64,000 nt of DNA from GCA-2862585 sp965277895 (GTDB taxonomy: Bacteria > Bacteroidota > Bacteroidia > Flavobacteriales > UBA7312). The notes beneath the pieces are model-generated. The model was given only the letters and a program-made list of their open reading frames with translations, did no database searches and was not told the origin of the DNA. Positions 7,452 to 16,128 of the stretch are shown piece by piece. Numbering within the stretch: position 1 is the first letter of the stretch; every line of letters starts with the position of its first letter. Location: contig CBDIDR010000001.1 of NCBI GenBank assembly GCA_965277895.1, positions 620,001 to 684,000 of the forward strand, given 5' to 3'. The translations under genes and the position numbers were made by a program.

Positions 7452-10400
7452 TTATTGAAGCACTATCTTTTGATTGATACTTCCGTTTAGTGTGGTAATT
7501 TCTAAGAAATACACCCCTTTTGGTTTGCCATTCATGTCTACAAGCGTCTGGTGATATCCTTCAAAGTCTACCAATTCTTCAGTGTAAACCACTTCTCCCA
7601 ATAGGTTAACCACTTGTACATTCACCGTCTGTGATGTCTTAGTGCTAAAGCTAATGTTAAAGATATCTCTTGACGGATTTGGATATACATCTAGTCCAGA
7701 TACTACTTCAGCAGCTACTCTTTCACCACCTAATGTGTATGTTACAGGCTGTGAGAAAATGGTTGCCCATGATGTACCGTTTGTACCACAAGCTCCTCTT
7801 ATTCTCCAAGAAATCTCGTCTCCTGGGTTTTGGTTGAACTTGGTTTGAGAAGTAGCCGTTCCTGGTATATCATTCCATTCGTAAACTGCTCCCGTTGTTA
7901 CATTAGTCATCTCGAGGAAGTAATGGTCTGGTGCGCCACTCTCTGGTGTGTCCCAAGACATAATTACTGCCGTATTAGCTCCGTTGGAACTTGTTGTTAA
8001 GTTCATTGGCATCTTATCACAGGCTGCTTCAGTACTGAAGGCTGAGAAGTCACCCCATCCCGAATGATACATTGGGTCTGAGTTGCCATCTTCGTCTACG
8101 TTTCCTGTACACCATGCTTTAGTGTGCCATTCGTAATCTGTACTCGCTGTAAAGTTTCCTTTCAAGCCATTGATGTTTCCTTCAGAATCACCATTGACAT
8201 AGCGGAAGTTGTTAGCACCTAACTCACGCATCTTTCCTTTTGACTGCCATACGCCCCACTCTCCAGATGGTGCATCGGCAAAGAAAGTTACCCAATTAGC
8301 TTCTGTAGATACTGATAGGTTATCTAAGTTAGCACAAGCTGGTAAAGTGGTATACTCTGAATTAGCTGACCAATCCGACTGACAGTTGATTGTCAAGTCT
8401 TCATTTAGTACTCTAGCTCTGATTGACCACTCATAAGTAGTGCCTGGCTCCATAAAGTAACGTGTTCTACTTGTACCGTTAAAGGCTGTAGTGTTTATTG
8501 GTCCGGCAGAGATTACTGTCCAGTCTGTTGTACCTACCGCTCTGTAACGAATCATGTAGTGTGATGGTGCAGCATCTGTTGATGACCAGTTGAATGTTAC
8601 TCTATTGTGAATAATGTTATCAACTGATAGTCCAGAAGGAACAACATCGCAAGGGTCTGCTCCTGCTGGTTCACCAATGGTGAATTCTAATTCTGAAATA
8701 CAGTTGGATGTAATATCCGTTACTACTAGAGTATAGTCTCCTGCTGATAATGCAAATGGATTTTGCGGTATGCCATCAGTATCAAATACACTTACATTAT
8801 AATTTGATGAGCCTCCTTGACCTGAAGCTTGAACATTACCATCTGACGCTCCAATCGAAGATACGTCGGATGTCCCAAGTATTACTGCTGTGAAATCTCC
8901 ACAGTATGTACAACTGCCATCATCTTCTGTGGCGTTAGGGTCGTAGTTATCGGCATTAGCATCTGTACAGCCTGTTACTACAGGAATAACTGAATCTACA
9001 GTAAATGAAACATTGTCAAAGTAAATGATATTGTCTTGTGTTCTTCCATTTAAATCAAAGTCTGGGAAAATGACTATTTGATCAAGAACCTCTGGATATA
9101 TACCTATATATGCGGAAAAGTCAAAGGTCAATTTCTCCCACTGATTTACTAAAGTATTTGCGACTTTTATTTCGGGTTGAGCGGCACCACCAGCGGCAAC
9201 AAATTTTAGACCTACATCACTAATGACTGGCTTCCATACCATTATACTAATAGTAGAATTTTCTTCGTCGAACGAAAATGAACCTAAGTCTACACCGTGT
9301 TGTGATTCGCAACCTACCCAAGGAGCACCAATTTGCAAAGCAGTAATTTTTGCTACAGTAGCTGATGAGTTAACGGCATCAGGACTTGGATTTGAAACAA
9401 TTTCAAGTTCTGGGTTATTACCATTTTCAAAAACAGTCCATGTCCAATCGGCACCATGACCTGGTGTTTCGAAATCAATTGGCACATTAAATTCAGGTTC
9501 AGGATATGTACATGAGCCGTCGTCTTGTGTAGCAGTAGCATCATAATTTAGTGCTGTTACATCTGTACAGCCAGTAATTACTCCGTCAGATGAGCATGAG
9601 CCATCAGTTTCACAACTTCCAAAACAATGAAGTAAAGTAATGTCAGAATTAATCGTTGGGAAAGTTCTATCGTTCCAATTGTTAGGATCGGCACAGTCTT
9701 GCCCGCTTAAGTCTTCTTTTGTTCCCCAGTCTCCGCCATTAGCAGGACTATTTAAGAATATATAATTTCCAGTTGTTCCTGGCTCTAAATATATATTTCC
9801 TGTCCATGTTCCATCGCCATCAGTGTCTGATAATGGTACTGCCAGAGCATCACCTAAAATACCTCCACCGGCATACATGCCATTAGGTCCTACAGTAATA
9901 TTTGCAGTATTAACAGATAGTGTTACGGCATACAATCCATCATAAGAGCAAGAGCCATCATCTTGATTTGCACTTGGATTAAAATTTGAAGCAATAGGTT
10001 CAGTACAGCCTAAAATCTCTACAGTGTTTGAAAATGAAATGCTATCAAAATAAATAATGTTGTCTTGTGTTCGTCCGCCTAAGTCAAAATCAGGGAATAT
10101 GATAATTTGATCAACAACTTCAGGGTAAATGCCAATGTAAGGAGAAAAGTCAAATATTATTTCTTCCCATTGGTTTACTAATGTATTGGGGACTTTTATT
10201 TCTGGTTGAGCTGCTCCACTTGCAGAAACAAATTTTATACCAATGTCACTTATTACAGATTTCCAAACGAGTATTTTAATGGTAGAATTAGTTTCGTCAA
10301 ATGAGAAGGAGCCAATATCTGCACCATGTTGTGACTCACACCCTACCCAAGGAGCACCAACTTGTAAAGCTGTAATTTTGGCTACGGTGCTTGATGAGTT

Positions 10401-10598
10401 CACAGCGTCTGGACTTGGATTTGAAACAAATTCAAGGTCTGGATTATTTCCATTTTCAAAAACAGTCCATGTCCAATCTGCTCCAGTCCCATCGATTTCG
10501 AAATCAATTGGTCCATCTTGAGCAAAGACACTTGAAATGCTAAAAATATATATTAGAATAAATTTTAAAATGTAATTTAAAGAGTTAAAGTGTGACAT
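7452..10598 (-). CDS. Large T9SS cargo protein with duplicated carbohydrate-binding-like modules
   Basis: An intact 1048-residue secreted protein with signal peptide (residues 1-27, ending SSVFAQ). Two copies of a beta-sandwich-like module occupy about 29-193 and 372-535, sharing long stretches such as DWTWTVFENGNNP, GAPWVGCESQHG and YIGIYPEV. They resemble carbohydrate-binding modules, but that is a guess. Between them is a segment with GDGTWTGNIYLEPGTTGNY like that of starch-binding or esterase-associated domains. Three GCTD/GCTE...DDGSC repeats, an SprB-like repeat (about 560-640), fibronectin type III domains (about 650-940) and a T9SS type A sorting domain (VYPNPSRD to KIVLQ) follow. The 3' 1.2 kb is shared with the gene at 1288-4513. 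A cell-surface polymer-binding or scaffold role is likely; no catalytic motif was seen. Confidence 0.85.
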   Translation of the reverse strand: MSHFNSLNYILKFILIYIFSISSVFAQDGPIDFEIDGTGADWTWTVFENGNNPDLEFVSNPSPDAVNSSSTVAKITALQVGAPWVGCESQHGADIGSFSFDETNSTIKILVWKSVISDIGIKFVSASGAAQPEIKVPNTLVNQWEEIIFDFSPYIGIYPEVVDQIIIFPDFDLGGRTQDNIIYFDSISFSNTVEILGCTEPIASNFNPSANQDDGSCSYDGLYAVTLSVNTANITVGPNGMYAGGGILGDALAVPLSDTDGDGTWTGNIYLEPGTTGNYIFLNSPANGGDWGTKEDLSGQDCADPNNWNDRTFPTINSDITLLHCFGSCETDGSCSSDGVITGCTDVTALNYDATATQDDGSCTYPEPEFNVPIDFETPGHGADWTWTVFENGNNPELEIVSNPSPDAVNSSATVAKITALQIGAPWVGCESQHGVDLGSFSFDEENSTISIMVWKPVISDVGLKFVAAGGAAQPEIKVANTLVNQWEKLTFDFSAYIGIYPEVLDQIVIFPDFDLNGRTQDNIIYFDNVSFTVDSVIPVVTGCTDANADNYDPNATEDDGSCTYCGDFTAVILGTSDVSSIGASDGNVQASGQGGSSNYNVSVFDTDGIPQNPFALSAGDYTLVVTDITSNCISELEFTIGEPAGADPCDVVPSGLSVDNIIHNRVTFNWSSTDAAPSHYMIRYRAVGTTDWTVISAGPINTTAFNGTSRTRYFMEPGTTYEWSIRARVLNEDLTINCQSDWSANSEYTTLPACANLDNLSVSTEANWVTFFADAPSGEWGVWQSKGKMRELGANNFRYVNGDSEGNINGLKGNFTASTDYEWHTKAWCTGNVDEDGNSDPMYHSGWGDFSAFSTEAACDKMPMNLTTSSNGANTAVIMSWDTPESGAPDHYFLEMTNVTTGAVYEWNDIPGTATSQTKFNQNPGDEISWRIRGACGTNGTSWATIFSQPVTYTLGGERVAAEVVSGLDVYPNPSRDIFNISFSTKTSQTVNVQVVNLLGEVVYTEELVDFEGYHQTLVDMNGKPKGVYFLEITTLNGSINQKIVLQ
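7455..8654 (-). repeat. 1.2 kb direct repeat, copy 2 (3' end of cargo gene)
   Basis: Partner of 1291-2491. This copy lacks the extra T and therefore keeps its frame, which identifies the other copy as the mutated one. It encodes the shared fibronectin-type segments and T9SS sorting domain. Confidence 0.9.
9004..9482 (-). repeat. Intragenic duplicated module, second copy
   Basis: This stretch encodes the second carbohydrate-binding-like module of the large cargo protein. It is highly similar to 10030-10511 in protein, while the DNA differs at many third codon positions. The duplication is therefore older than the 1.2 kb repeat shared between the two cargo genes. Confidence 0.8.
10030..10511 (-). 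repeat. Intragenic duplicated module, first copy
   Basis: This stretch encodes the first of two similar modules in the large cargo protein (PIDFE through YFDSISF). See 9004-9482 for the second copy. Confidence 0.8.
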
Positions 10599-10804
10599 TA
10601 ATATTACTTATTAAAGGCTAATAAGTGTTAAAAATACACTTTAATTGATGAAATCAAAATACCGTATGTTAAATTTTCAAAATATTGGCGTATTTGTTTT
10701 AATTTTAAATAGTATTAAGTTTTTTATTCCTAAATATTTAACCCCTTTAATTAGCTAACTTTACTCATTATAGATTTAAAAACAAAGACACACTTAAACA
10801 AAAG
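10599..10804. other. A+T-rich intergenic region upstream of large cargo gene
   Basis: Part of a 411-bp stretch without protein genes (10599-11009), which also contains tRNA-Phe, its terminator and its promoter. In 10599-10804 I see no reading frame with coding character. Two short overlapping inverted repeats lie just upstream of the cargo gene start: CTTATTA with TAATAAG, and AAGTGT with ACACTT, around 10607-10642. They would sit in the 5' leader. I found no convincing -33/-7 promoter for the cargo gene. Confidence 0.4.
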
Positions 10805-10841
10805 AAAAGACCCTCAATCTACTAGAGAAAGAGGGTCTTTT
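10805..10841 (-). terminator. Intrinsic terminator after tRNA-Phe
   Basis: The arms AAAAGACCCTC (10805-10815) and GAGGGTCTTTT (10831-10841) are perfect reverse complements. Read on the minus strand the hairpin ends in a U-run, just downstream of the tRNA-Phe gene. Confidence 0.8.
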
Positions 10842-10846
10842 GGAGG

Positions 10847-10919
10847 TGGTGCTACCAGGATTCGAACCGGGGACACAAGGATTTTCAGTCCTTTGCTCTA
10901 CCAACTGAGCTATAGCACC
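10847..10919 (-). tRNA. tRNA-Phe (GAA anticodon)
   Basis: A 73-nt cloverleaf on the minus strand. The acceptor stem GGTGCTA pairs with TAGCACC, the D-arm is GCTCAGTTGGTAGAGC, the anticodon stem-loop is GGACTGAAAATCC with anticodon GAA, and the T-loop is GGTTCGAATCC. The discriminator base is A. The CCA end is not encoded, since the genome continues with CCT. A good promoter lies just upstream and a terminator just downstream, so it is a single-gene transcript. Confidence 0.97.
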
Positions 10920-10932
10920 AACAATTGGGTTG

Positions 10933-10962
10933 CAAATGTAAAAAAAAATCTATTGTGGCAAA
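10933..10962 (-). promoter_or_regulatory. Promoter of tRNA-Phe (Bacteroidota -33/-7 type)
   Basis: On the minus strand TTTG (10962-10959) is followed after 18 bases by TACATTTG (10940-10933). This matches the Bacteroidota TTTG-N17/23-TAnnTTTG consensus. The -7 element ends 14 bases before the mature tRNA 5' end. Confidence 0.65.
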
Positions 10963-11009
10963 TAATTTTATAGGAGCTTTTGGTTTTATTAAATTTGAAC
11001 TCTCTAATT

Positions 11010-11720
11010 ATGCTTAAATTAACAATAGACCAAGGGAATACTACCGCCAAAGTAGCGTTGTTCGAAGAAGAAAAATTACTTCAAAAAATATCTGAAGTAG
11101 ATTTTGAAGCTGTTTTAAAGTATGCAAAAGATGCTGATAGGGTCATATTATCATCCGTTAAGTCTAAAAGTGAGTATCTTAATCTTTCTCATTCTTATTT
11201 TATAAATCTTGATTCAAACACGCCTCTTCCTATTGAAAATAGGTATTCAACGCTTAAAACCTTAGGAAAAGATAGAATAGCTTTAGCCGTAGGAGCAAAT
11301 CATCTTTTCCCTCATAAAGATGTTTTAATTTTAGATATGGGCACTTGTTTAACTTATGATTTTATAAATGCAGAGGGGCAGTATTTAGGTGGAGGTATAT
11401 CGCCAGGATTGTCTATGCGATTTAAAGCATTGTATCATTTTACTGATGGACTTCCTATGGTGAACCCCAAAGATTCACCATCATTAATTGGTGACACTAC
11501 AGACACTTCTATTTTATCAGGTGTAATAAATGGTATGTCCTCTGAAATAGATGGTATAATTCAGCGTTACACTATCAAATACCCAAACATCAACGTAATA
11601 ATTACCGGGGGTGACGCTAATTTTTTTGATAAGGGATTAAAAAACACCATATTTGCATCCTCTGATTTATTAATGATTGGGCTAAATAAAATTTTGGATT
11701 ATAATGAAGCATATTTTTAG
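11010..11720 (+). CDS. coaX: Type III pantothenate kinase
   Basis: A 236-residue enzyme that phosphorylates pantothenate in the first step of coenzyme A synthesis. The family's ASKHA-type motifs are present: the phosphate loop DQGNTT at residues 7-12, GKDR at 86-89, DMGT at 109-112 and GGGISPG at 127-133, with ITGGDA near the C-terminus. I chose the ATG at 11010 over an upstream in-frame GTG/TTG because MLKLTIDQGN is the standard N-terminus. The 3' end overlaps the outer membrane protein gene by 17 bases, and the gene leads the envelope operon that follows. A TAAATTTG element lies at 10990-10997, though without a well-spaced -33 box. Confidence 0.93.
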   Translation: MLKLTIDQGNTTAKVALFEEEKLLQKISEVDFEAVLKYAKDADRVILSSVKSKSEYLNLSHSYFINLDSNTPLPIENRYSTLKTLGKDRIALAVGANHLFPHKDVLILDMGTCLTYDFINAEGQYLGGGISPGLSMRFKALYHFTDGLPMVNPKDSPSLIGDTTDTSILSGVINGMSSEIDGIIQRYTIKYPNINVIITGGDANFFDKGLKNTIFASSDLLMIGLNKILDYNEAYF

Positions 11721-12951
11721 AATTTGTAGTTTCCTAGTTCTATCATTGAGTATACAAGCACAAAACGAATCGAATTCTCCATATTCTCGTTTTGGAATTG
11801 GCGAATTACATAACTTTTCTACGGCTACACAATCTGCCTCGGGTGGTGTAGGTATTGCCGATAACGACCCGTATTCCATTAATATTAATAATCCAGCTTC
11901 TTACTCAACCATATTTAAGCAGCGTTTTATTATGCAAACAGGAGGATTTCATACGACTAAACTTTTGCAAACCAATACTCAAAATCAAGTTGTAAATTCT
12001 ACCAACTTTAATTACCTAATGTTAGCATTTCCTATTCATAAGTTATTGGGAAGTAGTATAGGAATATTACCATATTCTGAAATGTCGTATTCATTTACAG
12101 ATGTTAATGAAAACCCATCTGCAAATTTGTTTTTTGAAGGCAATGGTGGTATATCAAAGTTTTATTTTGGGAACTCATTAAAATTCACTGATAATTTATC
12201 CGTAGGAATCAATATAAATTACCTTTTTGGAAATTTAAATAGTAGTAGAAAAGTGGTATTCTCTGATTCTGATATTTTCAATACCAGAAATAACGATGAT
12301 ACAAATCTCAAAGGCTTTAATTTTGACTTTGGAATGCAATACAAAGGGAAGTTTGGTGATTGGAACTCTGTTATTGGTCTTACTCTCGACCAAGGTGGAG
12401 ACATATCTGCTAAAAGAACTACTCTAACAGAGACATACAGACTTTCTGGAGATTTGGAAATAGTTGAAGATACGGTTGAAAGCACATTACTTAATGATGG
12501 TAAGTTAGAATTGCCTTCAGCATTTGGAGCGGGAATTGCCCTATCAAATGATAAATGGAAAATATTAGCCGATTATAAAACTGAAAATTGGGCAGACTAT
12601 AAATTATTTGGAGAGTCGGATAATCTAGAAAACAGCACTAGGATGTCAATTGGATGCGAGTTTACCCCCGATAAAAAAGCGATAAATAAATACTACAAGA
12701 TGATTCGTTACCGTTTAGGTATGTATGATTCACAAACATACTTGAACTTAAAAAGCGAACAATTGAACGAGAGAGCTGTTAGCTTTGGATTTGGATTGCC
12801 ACTAAAAAGAAGCGGCACTTTATTTAATTTATCAGCTGAATTTGGACAAATGGGAACTCTTAACAATGATTTAATTCAAGAGTCCTTTGCCCGCTTCAAA
12901 ATAGGCTTTATTTTTAGCGACATATGGTTTGTAAAAAGAAAATACGATTAA
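11704..12951 (+). CDS. Outer membrane beta-barrel protein (FadL/OmpP1-like), conserved in Bacteroidota
   Basis: A 415-residue protein with signal peptide (MKHIFRICSFLVLSLSIQAQ) followed by NSPYSRFGIGELHNF, a start typical of a Bacteroidota family of FadL-like outer membrane proteins. Alternating hydrophobic/polar strands ending in aromatic residues continue to the C-terminus (SFARFKIGFIFSDIWF), as expected for a beta-barrel of about 14 strands. The gene overlaps coaX and is followed after 2 bases by a TPR gene. Genes for this family sit between coaX and the lptC region in many Flavobacteriia. Substrate and function are unknown; transport of hydrophobic compounds is inferred from fold resemblance only. 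Confidence 0.75.
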   Translation: MKHIFRICSFLVLSLSIQAQNESNSPYSRFGIGELHNFSTATQSASGGVGIADNDPYSININNPASYSTIFKQRFIMQTGGFHTTKLLQTNTQNQVVNSTNFNYLMLAFPIHKLLGSSIGILPYSEMSYSFTDVNENPSANLFFEGNGGISKFYFGNSLKFTDNLSVGININYLFGNLNSSRKVVFSDSDIFNTRNNDDTNLKGFNFDFGMQYKGKFGDWNSVIGLTLDQGGDISAKRTTLTETYRLSGDLEIVEDTVESTLLNDGKLELPSAFGAGIALSNDKWKILADYKTENWADYKLFGESDNLENSTRMSIGCEFTPDKKAINKYYKMIRYRLGMYDSQTYLNLKSEQLNERAVSFGFGLPLKRSGTLFNLSAEFGQMGTLNNDLIQESFARFKIGFIFSDIWFVKRKYD

Positions 12952-12953
12952 TT

Positions 12954-14252
12954 ATGAAATATACTTTTTTATCACTGTTCCTTTTAATTACTTTTTCTGC
13001 ATCTGCAGTTGTTGAAAGTAAGTTTGGTGAAGACAGCGTAAATTGCGTAACAAACATTTCACTATACCGTGAATATGTTAAGCAAAAAAACTACGATGAT
13101 GCTATTACACCGTGGAGACAAGCCTATATAAATTGTCCTAAGGCAACCAAAAATATTTATATAGATGGTGCTAAAATTTACAATTATCTAATCAAGAAAA
13201 ATAAAGGAGATAAAGAGTTGCAAAAAGCGTATTTAGATACCCTTTCTACGATTTATGATAATAGAATTGCCAATTTTGGTAAAAGAGAATATGTACTTGG
13301 ACTTAAAGGTTCAGATATGATTAAATATTCATTTTCTGACTTGGATCTCGCTTTCGGTTATCTTAAGGAGTCTGTAGAAGGTCTTCAAAATAAATCGAAA
13401 GCAACAGCTCTATTCTCTTTCTTTAAAGCGGCGACTCAAAAGTTTAAAGCTAATACATTTACCAAGTCAGAAGTTTTGGAAGTTTATGCCGCAGTATCTG
13501 ATTATTTAGATTACAACTTAAATAAAGAATCTAAAAGTCAGCGATTCTATGTGAAAGCCTCTGAGAATGTTGAAAAACTATTTGTACCCTTTGCAACTTG
13601 TGAGGATTTGATTGCAATGTTTGACGCTAAGTACCAAGAGACTCCTGATGACATGAATTTAATTAAGAGAATCGTTAAAGTATTAGATAAAAAAGATTGT
13701 ACAGATGCTAGTGTATACTTTGATGCAGCTACTAAGCTTCACGATGCTGAACCGTCGGCATTATCTGCATACAATATGGGTAATTTATCATTAAGAAAAA
13801 ATAAGTCGTCTCAAGCAATAGGTTTCTACAAGCAAGCCATTGAAATGACTGAGGACGAAAATGAAAAGGCAAACTCTTATTACGGCCTTTCGGGAGCATA
13901 CTTTAAATCCGGAAGTAATTCAATAGCCAGAAGCTATGCCTACAAAGCCATTGAGCTTAAGCCTTCTTGGGGTAAGCCTTACGTTTTAATAGGTGATATA
14001 TATGCAGCTTCAGCCAATGAATGCGGATCAAATTCATTTGAATCAGCAATGTTGTATTCTGCTGCTATTGATAAATTCATTACAGCTAAATCCAAAGACA
14101 GTTCTGTAAGTGACTTTGCAAATAAGAAAATAGCGTCCTATTCAAAATATCTGCCATCCAATGAAGATGCCTTTTTTAATGGGTTTAAAGAAGGTGACGC
14201 TTACACAGTAGGATGCTGGATTAATGAATCAACTAAGGTTAGAATTAAATAG
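12954..14252 (+). CDS. Secreted tetratricopeptide-repeat protein
   Basis: A 432-residue periplasmic or outer-membrane-associated protein with signal peptide (MKYTFLSLFLLITFSASA). Helical TPR-like repeats are clearest at about residues 265-350 (AYNMGNLSLRKNKSSQAIGF, then AYFKSGSNSIARSYAYKAIE and PSWGKPYVLIGDIY). I chose the ATG at 12954 because the upstream start at 12924 adds a charged segment before the signal peptide and overlaps the previous gene. The gene starts 2 bases after the outer membrane protein stop. Its operon partners point to an envelope scaffold role, but no specific function is known. Confidence 0.8.
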   Translation: MKYTFLSLFLLITFSASAVVESKFGEDSVNCVTNISLYREYVKQKNYDDAITPWRQAYINCPKATKNIYIDGAKIYNYLIKKNKGDKELQKAYLDTLSTIYDNRIANFGKREYVLGLKGSDMIKYSFSDLDLAFGYLKESVEGLQNKSKATALFSFFKAATQKFKANTFTKSEVLEVYAAVSDYLDYNLNKESKSQRFYVKASENVEKLFVPFATCEDLIAMFDAKYQETPDDMNLIKRIVKVLDKKDCTDASVYFDAATKLHDAEPSALSAYNMGNLSLRKNKSSQAIGFYKQAIEMTEDENEKANSYYGLSGAYFKSGSNSIARSYAYKAIELKPSWGKPYVLIGDIYAASANECGSNSFESAMLYSAAIDKFITAKSKDSSVSDFANKKIASYSKYLPSNEDAFFNGFKEGDAYTVGCWINESTKVRIK

Positions 14253-14301
14253 TTAGTCCATAGACGATTATATCCATACCACCTTCTTTAAAGTACAATT
14301 T

Positions 14302-14820
14302 TTGTGTCTTTCTATGTTTTTATTTTCATGTTCAAATGATTTGGAAACTATTAAAGAAATTTCGATACAAAATCAATCTGTTTTCCCTGTTGAGACTATC
14401 AAAGACTGTGAAATAATTTACAGTGATTCTTCAAAAGTTAGAGTGTTATTGAGTGCTGCCATTATGAATAGGTTCAACCACGAAAAAAAATACTTAGAAA
14501 TAGAAGATGGATTAAAAGTTCAGTTTTTTGATGAAAGTGGTAAAAAGGAGTCCGAATTGTTGTCGGATTATGCTATAATTGATGAAGAAAATGATGTAAT
14601 GCAGGCCCAAAAAAATGTAGTAGTCCGTAATGTTAATGGTGATATTTTAGAAAGCGAAACATTGAACTGGAGCCAAGAAAAGCAAGAAATTTTTACAGAT
14701 GACTTTATAAAGATAACAACTTCCAATGAAGTCATATTTGGTCAAGGCTTAGTCTCTAACCAGAATTTCACTAAATACACTATTAAAAAAATAAAAGGAA
14801 CTATTTCAATAGATCGCTAA
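14302..14820 (+). CDS. lptC: LptC-like LPS export lipoprotein
   Basis: About 172 residues matching Bacteroidota LptC: a short N-terminal hydrophobic lipoprotein signal (LSMFLFSC), then beta-jellyroll strands such as KYLEIEDGLKVQFFDESGK, DYAIIDEENDVMQAQKNVVV and ESETLNWSQEKQEIFTDDFI. In the Lpt machine LptC bridges the inner-membrane LptBFG complex and periplasmic LptA. The start codon is uncertain. No upstream in-frame ATG gives a basic n-region; TTG at 14302 or ATG at 14314 gives a very short signal. The open frame extends back to an ATA at 14260, which would give the better signal FFKVQFLCLSMFLFSC. The stop overlaps the next start by one base. Confidence 0.8.
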   Translation: MCLSMFLFSCSNDLETIKEISIQNQSVFPVETIKDCEIIYSDSSKVRVLLSAAIMNRFNHEKKYLEIEDGLKVQFFDESGKKESELLSDYAIIDEENDVMQAQKNVVVRNVNGDILESETLNWSQEKQEIFTDDFIKITTSNEVIFGQGLVSNQNFTKYTIKKIKGTISIDR

Positions 14821-16067
14821 TGACAGTTTGGTCCATTATCATTATTTCTATTTTACTTTCAGCCTTTTTTTCGGGTATGGAAATTGCCTATGTCTCGTCA
14901 AATAAGCTAAAGCTAGAGTTGGATAAGCAATCCAATTCCTTTGTCTCCAGTATGCTTCAAAAGCTTTTGCATTCACCCTCACGATTTATTGCAACAATGC
15001 TTGTTGGTAATAATATTTCGTTAGTTATTTACGGGATTTGTATGGCGAAAATACTAGAGCCAAAAATTGAAGTGTTTACGCAGTCTCCATTTTTAGTTTT
15101 ACTAATACAAACTTTAGTTTCAACATTGCTAATATTGGTTAGCGCTGAGTTCTTGCCAAAAGCGTTTTTTAGACTTAACCCTAACCGTTTTCTAAAGGCA
15201 GGAGTAGCCCCATTAGCATTTTTCTATTATTCACTTGCACCAATTGTTTCAATTACCCTTTACTTATCAAAAAAAGGACTAAAAATATTGGGGATGGCTT
15301 TAGTTGAAGACTCTCCAGTATTTGGGAAAATTGATTTAGAAGAGTATCTAAAATTGCACATAGATGATATTGAAAATAAAAATCTTGATGTTGAGGTTCA
15401 CATCCTTCAAAATGCTCTCGATTTTTCAAACGTAAAGGTCAGGGAGTGTATGCTCCCTAGGACAGAAATTGTGGCGGTAGAAGTGTCAAAACCTATTGAA
15501 GAACTTCGAGACATATTTATCAAAACAAAATTATCCAAGGTGCTTATATACCAAGATAATATTGATAAAATTATTGGTTATGCACATTCAAATGAGATGT
15601 TTACATCCCCTAAAAATATAAAGTCAATATTAATTCCAATTCCATATGTACCAGAAAGTATGTTGGCGATTGATATGCTAGAATTGTTCATCAAAAAAAG
15701 AAAGGGAGTAGCCGTTGTTGTAGATGAGTTTGGAGGCACTTCAGGTATGTTAACGGTAGAAGATGTGGTGGAAGAGATATTAGGTGATATTGAAGACGAA
15801 CACGATAATGAAAATGAGTTGGAGAAACAGCTCAATGAAACTACATACAAATTTTCAGCACGTTTAGAGATTGATTACCTTAATGATAAATACCATTTTG
15901 ACCTTCCTAAATCAGAAGAATATGAAACTCTTGGCGGATTGCTTATTAGCTATTTAGAAGAAATACCTGAGAAGAATACCGAAATCTCTATCGGAAACTA
16001 TCAATTTCTTATTGAAGAGGTTTCCAACAATAAAATAGATGAAATTACTATTGTAAAAACTGAGTAG
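14820..16067 (+). CDS. CNNM/CorC-type membrane protein (hemolysin C family, GldE-like)
   Basis: A 415-residue protein. Residues 1 to about 170 form the DUF21/CNNM transmembrane domain (SGMEIAYVSSNKLKLELDK, GNNISLVIYGICMAKILEP). A CBS pair follows at about 205-325 (RECMLPRTEIVAVEV and VVVDEFGGTSGMLTVEDVVE), and a CorC/HlyC domain at about 335-412. Family members are linked to Mg2+ or other divalent-cation transport, and the gliding protein GldE of Flavobacterium belongs here. I cannot separate GldE from other paralogues without phylogeny. The start overlaps the lptC stop (TAATG). Confidence 0.85.
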   Translation: MTVWSIIIISILLSAFFSGMEIAYVSSNKLKLELDKQSNSFVSSMLQKLLHSPSRFIATMLVGNNISLVIYGICMAKILEPKIEVFTQSPFLVLLIQTLVSTLLILVSAEFLPKAFFRLNPNRFLKAGVAPLAFFYYSLAPIVSITLYLSKKGLKILGMALVEDSPVFGKIDLEEYLKLHIDDIENKNLDVEVHILQNALDFSNVKVRECMLPRTEIVAVEVSKPIEELRDIFIKTKLSKVLIYQDNIDKIIGYAHSNEMFTSPKNIKSILIPIPYVPESMLAIDMLELFIKKRKGVAVVVDEFGGTSGMLTVEDVVEEILGDIEDEHDNENELEKQLNETTYKFSARLEIDYLNDKYHFDLPKSEEYETLGGLLISYLEEIPEKNTEISIGNYQFLIEEVSNNKIDEITIVKTE

Positions 16068-16128
16068 TTTTACTGTTTTTTATATCATTTAACATTTGTA
16101 TATTCGCCATCTTGATAAATATTGACGT

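Noticed and set aside
8900..10000. GCTD...DDGSC repeats considered as a CRISPR-like or tandem DNA repeat
   Set aside because: The repetition is at the protein level, the units are far apart and in frame within a cargo gene, and the spacers encode conserved domains.
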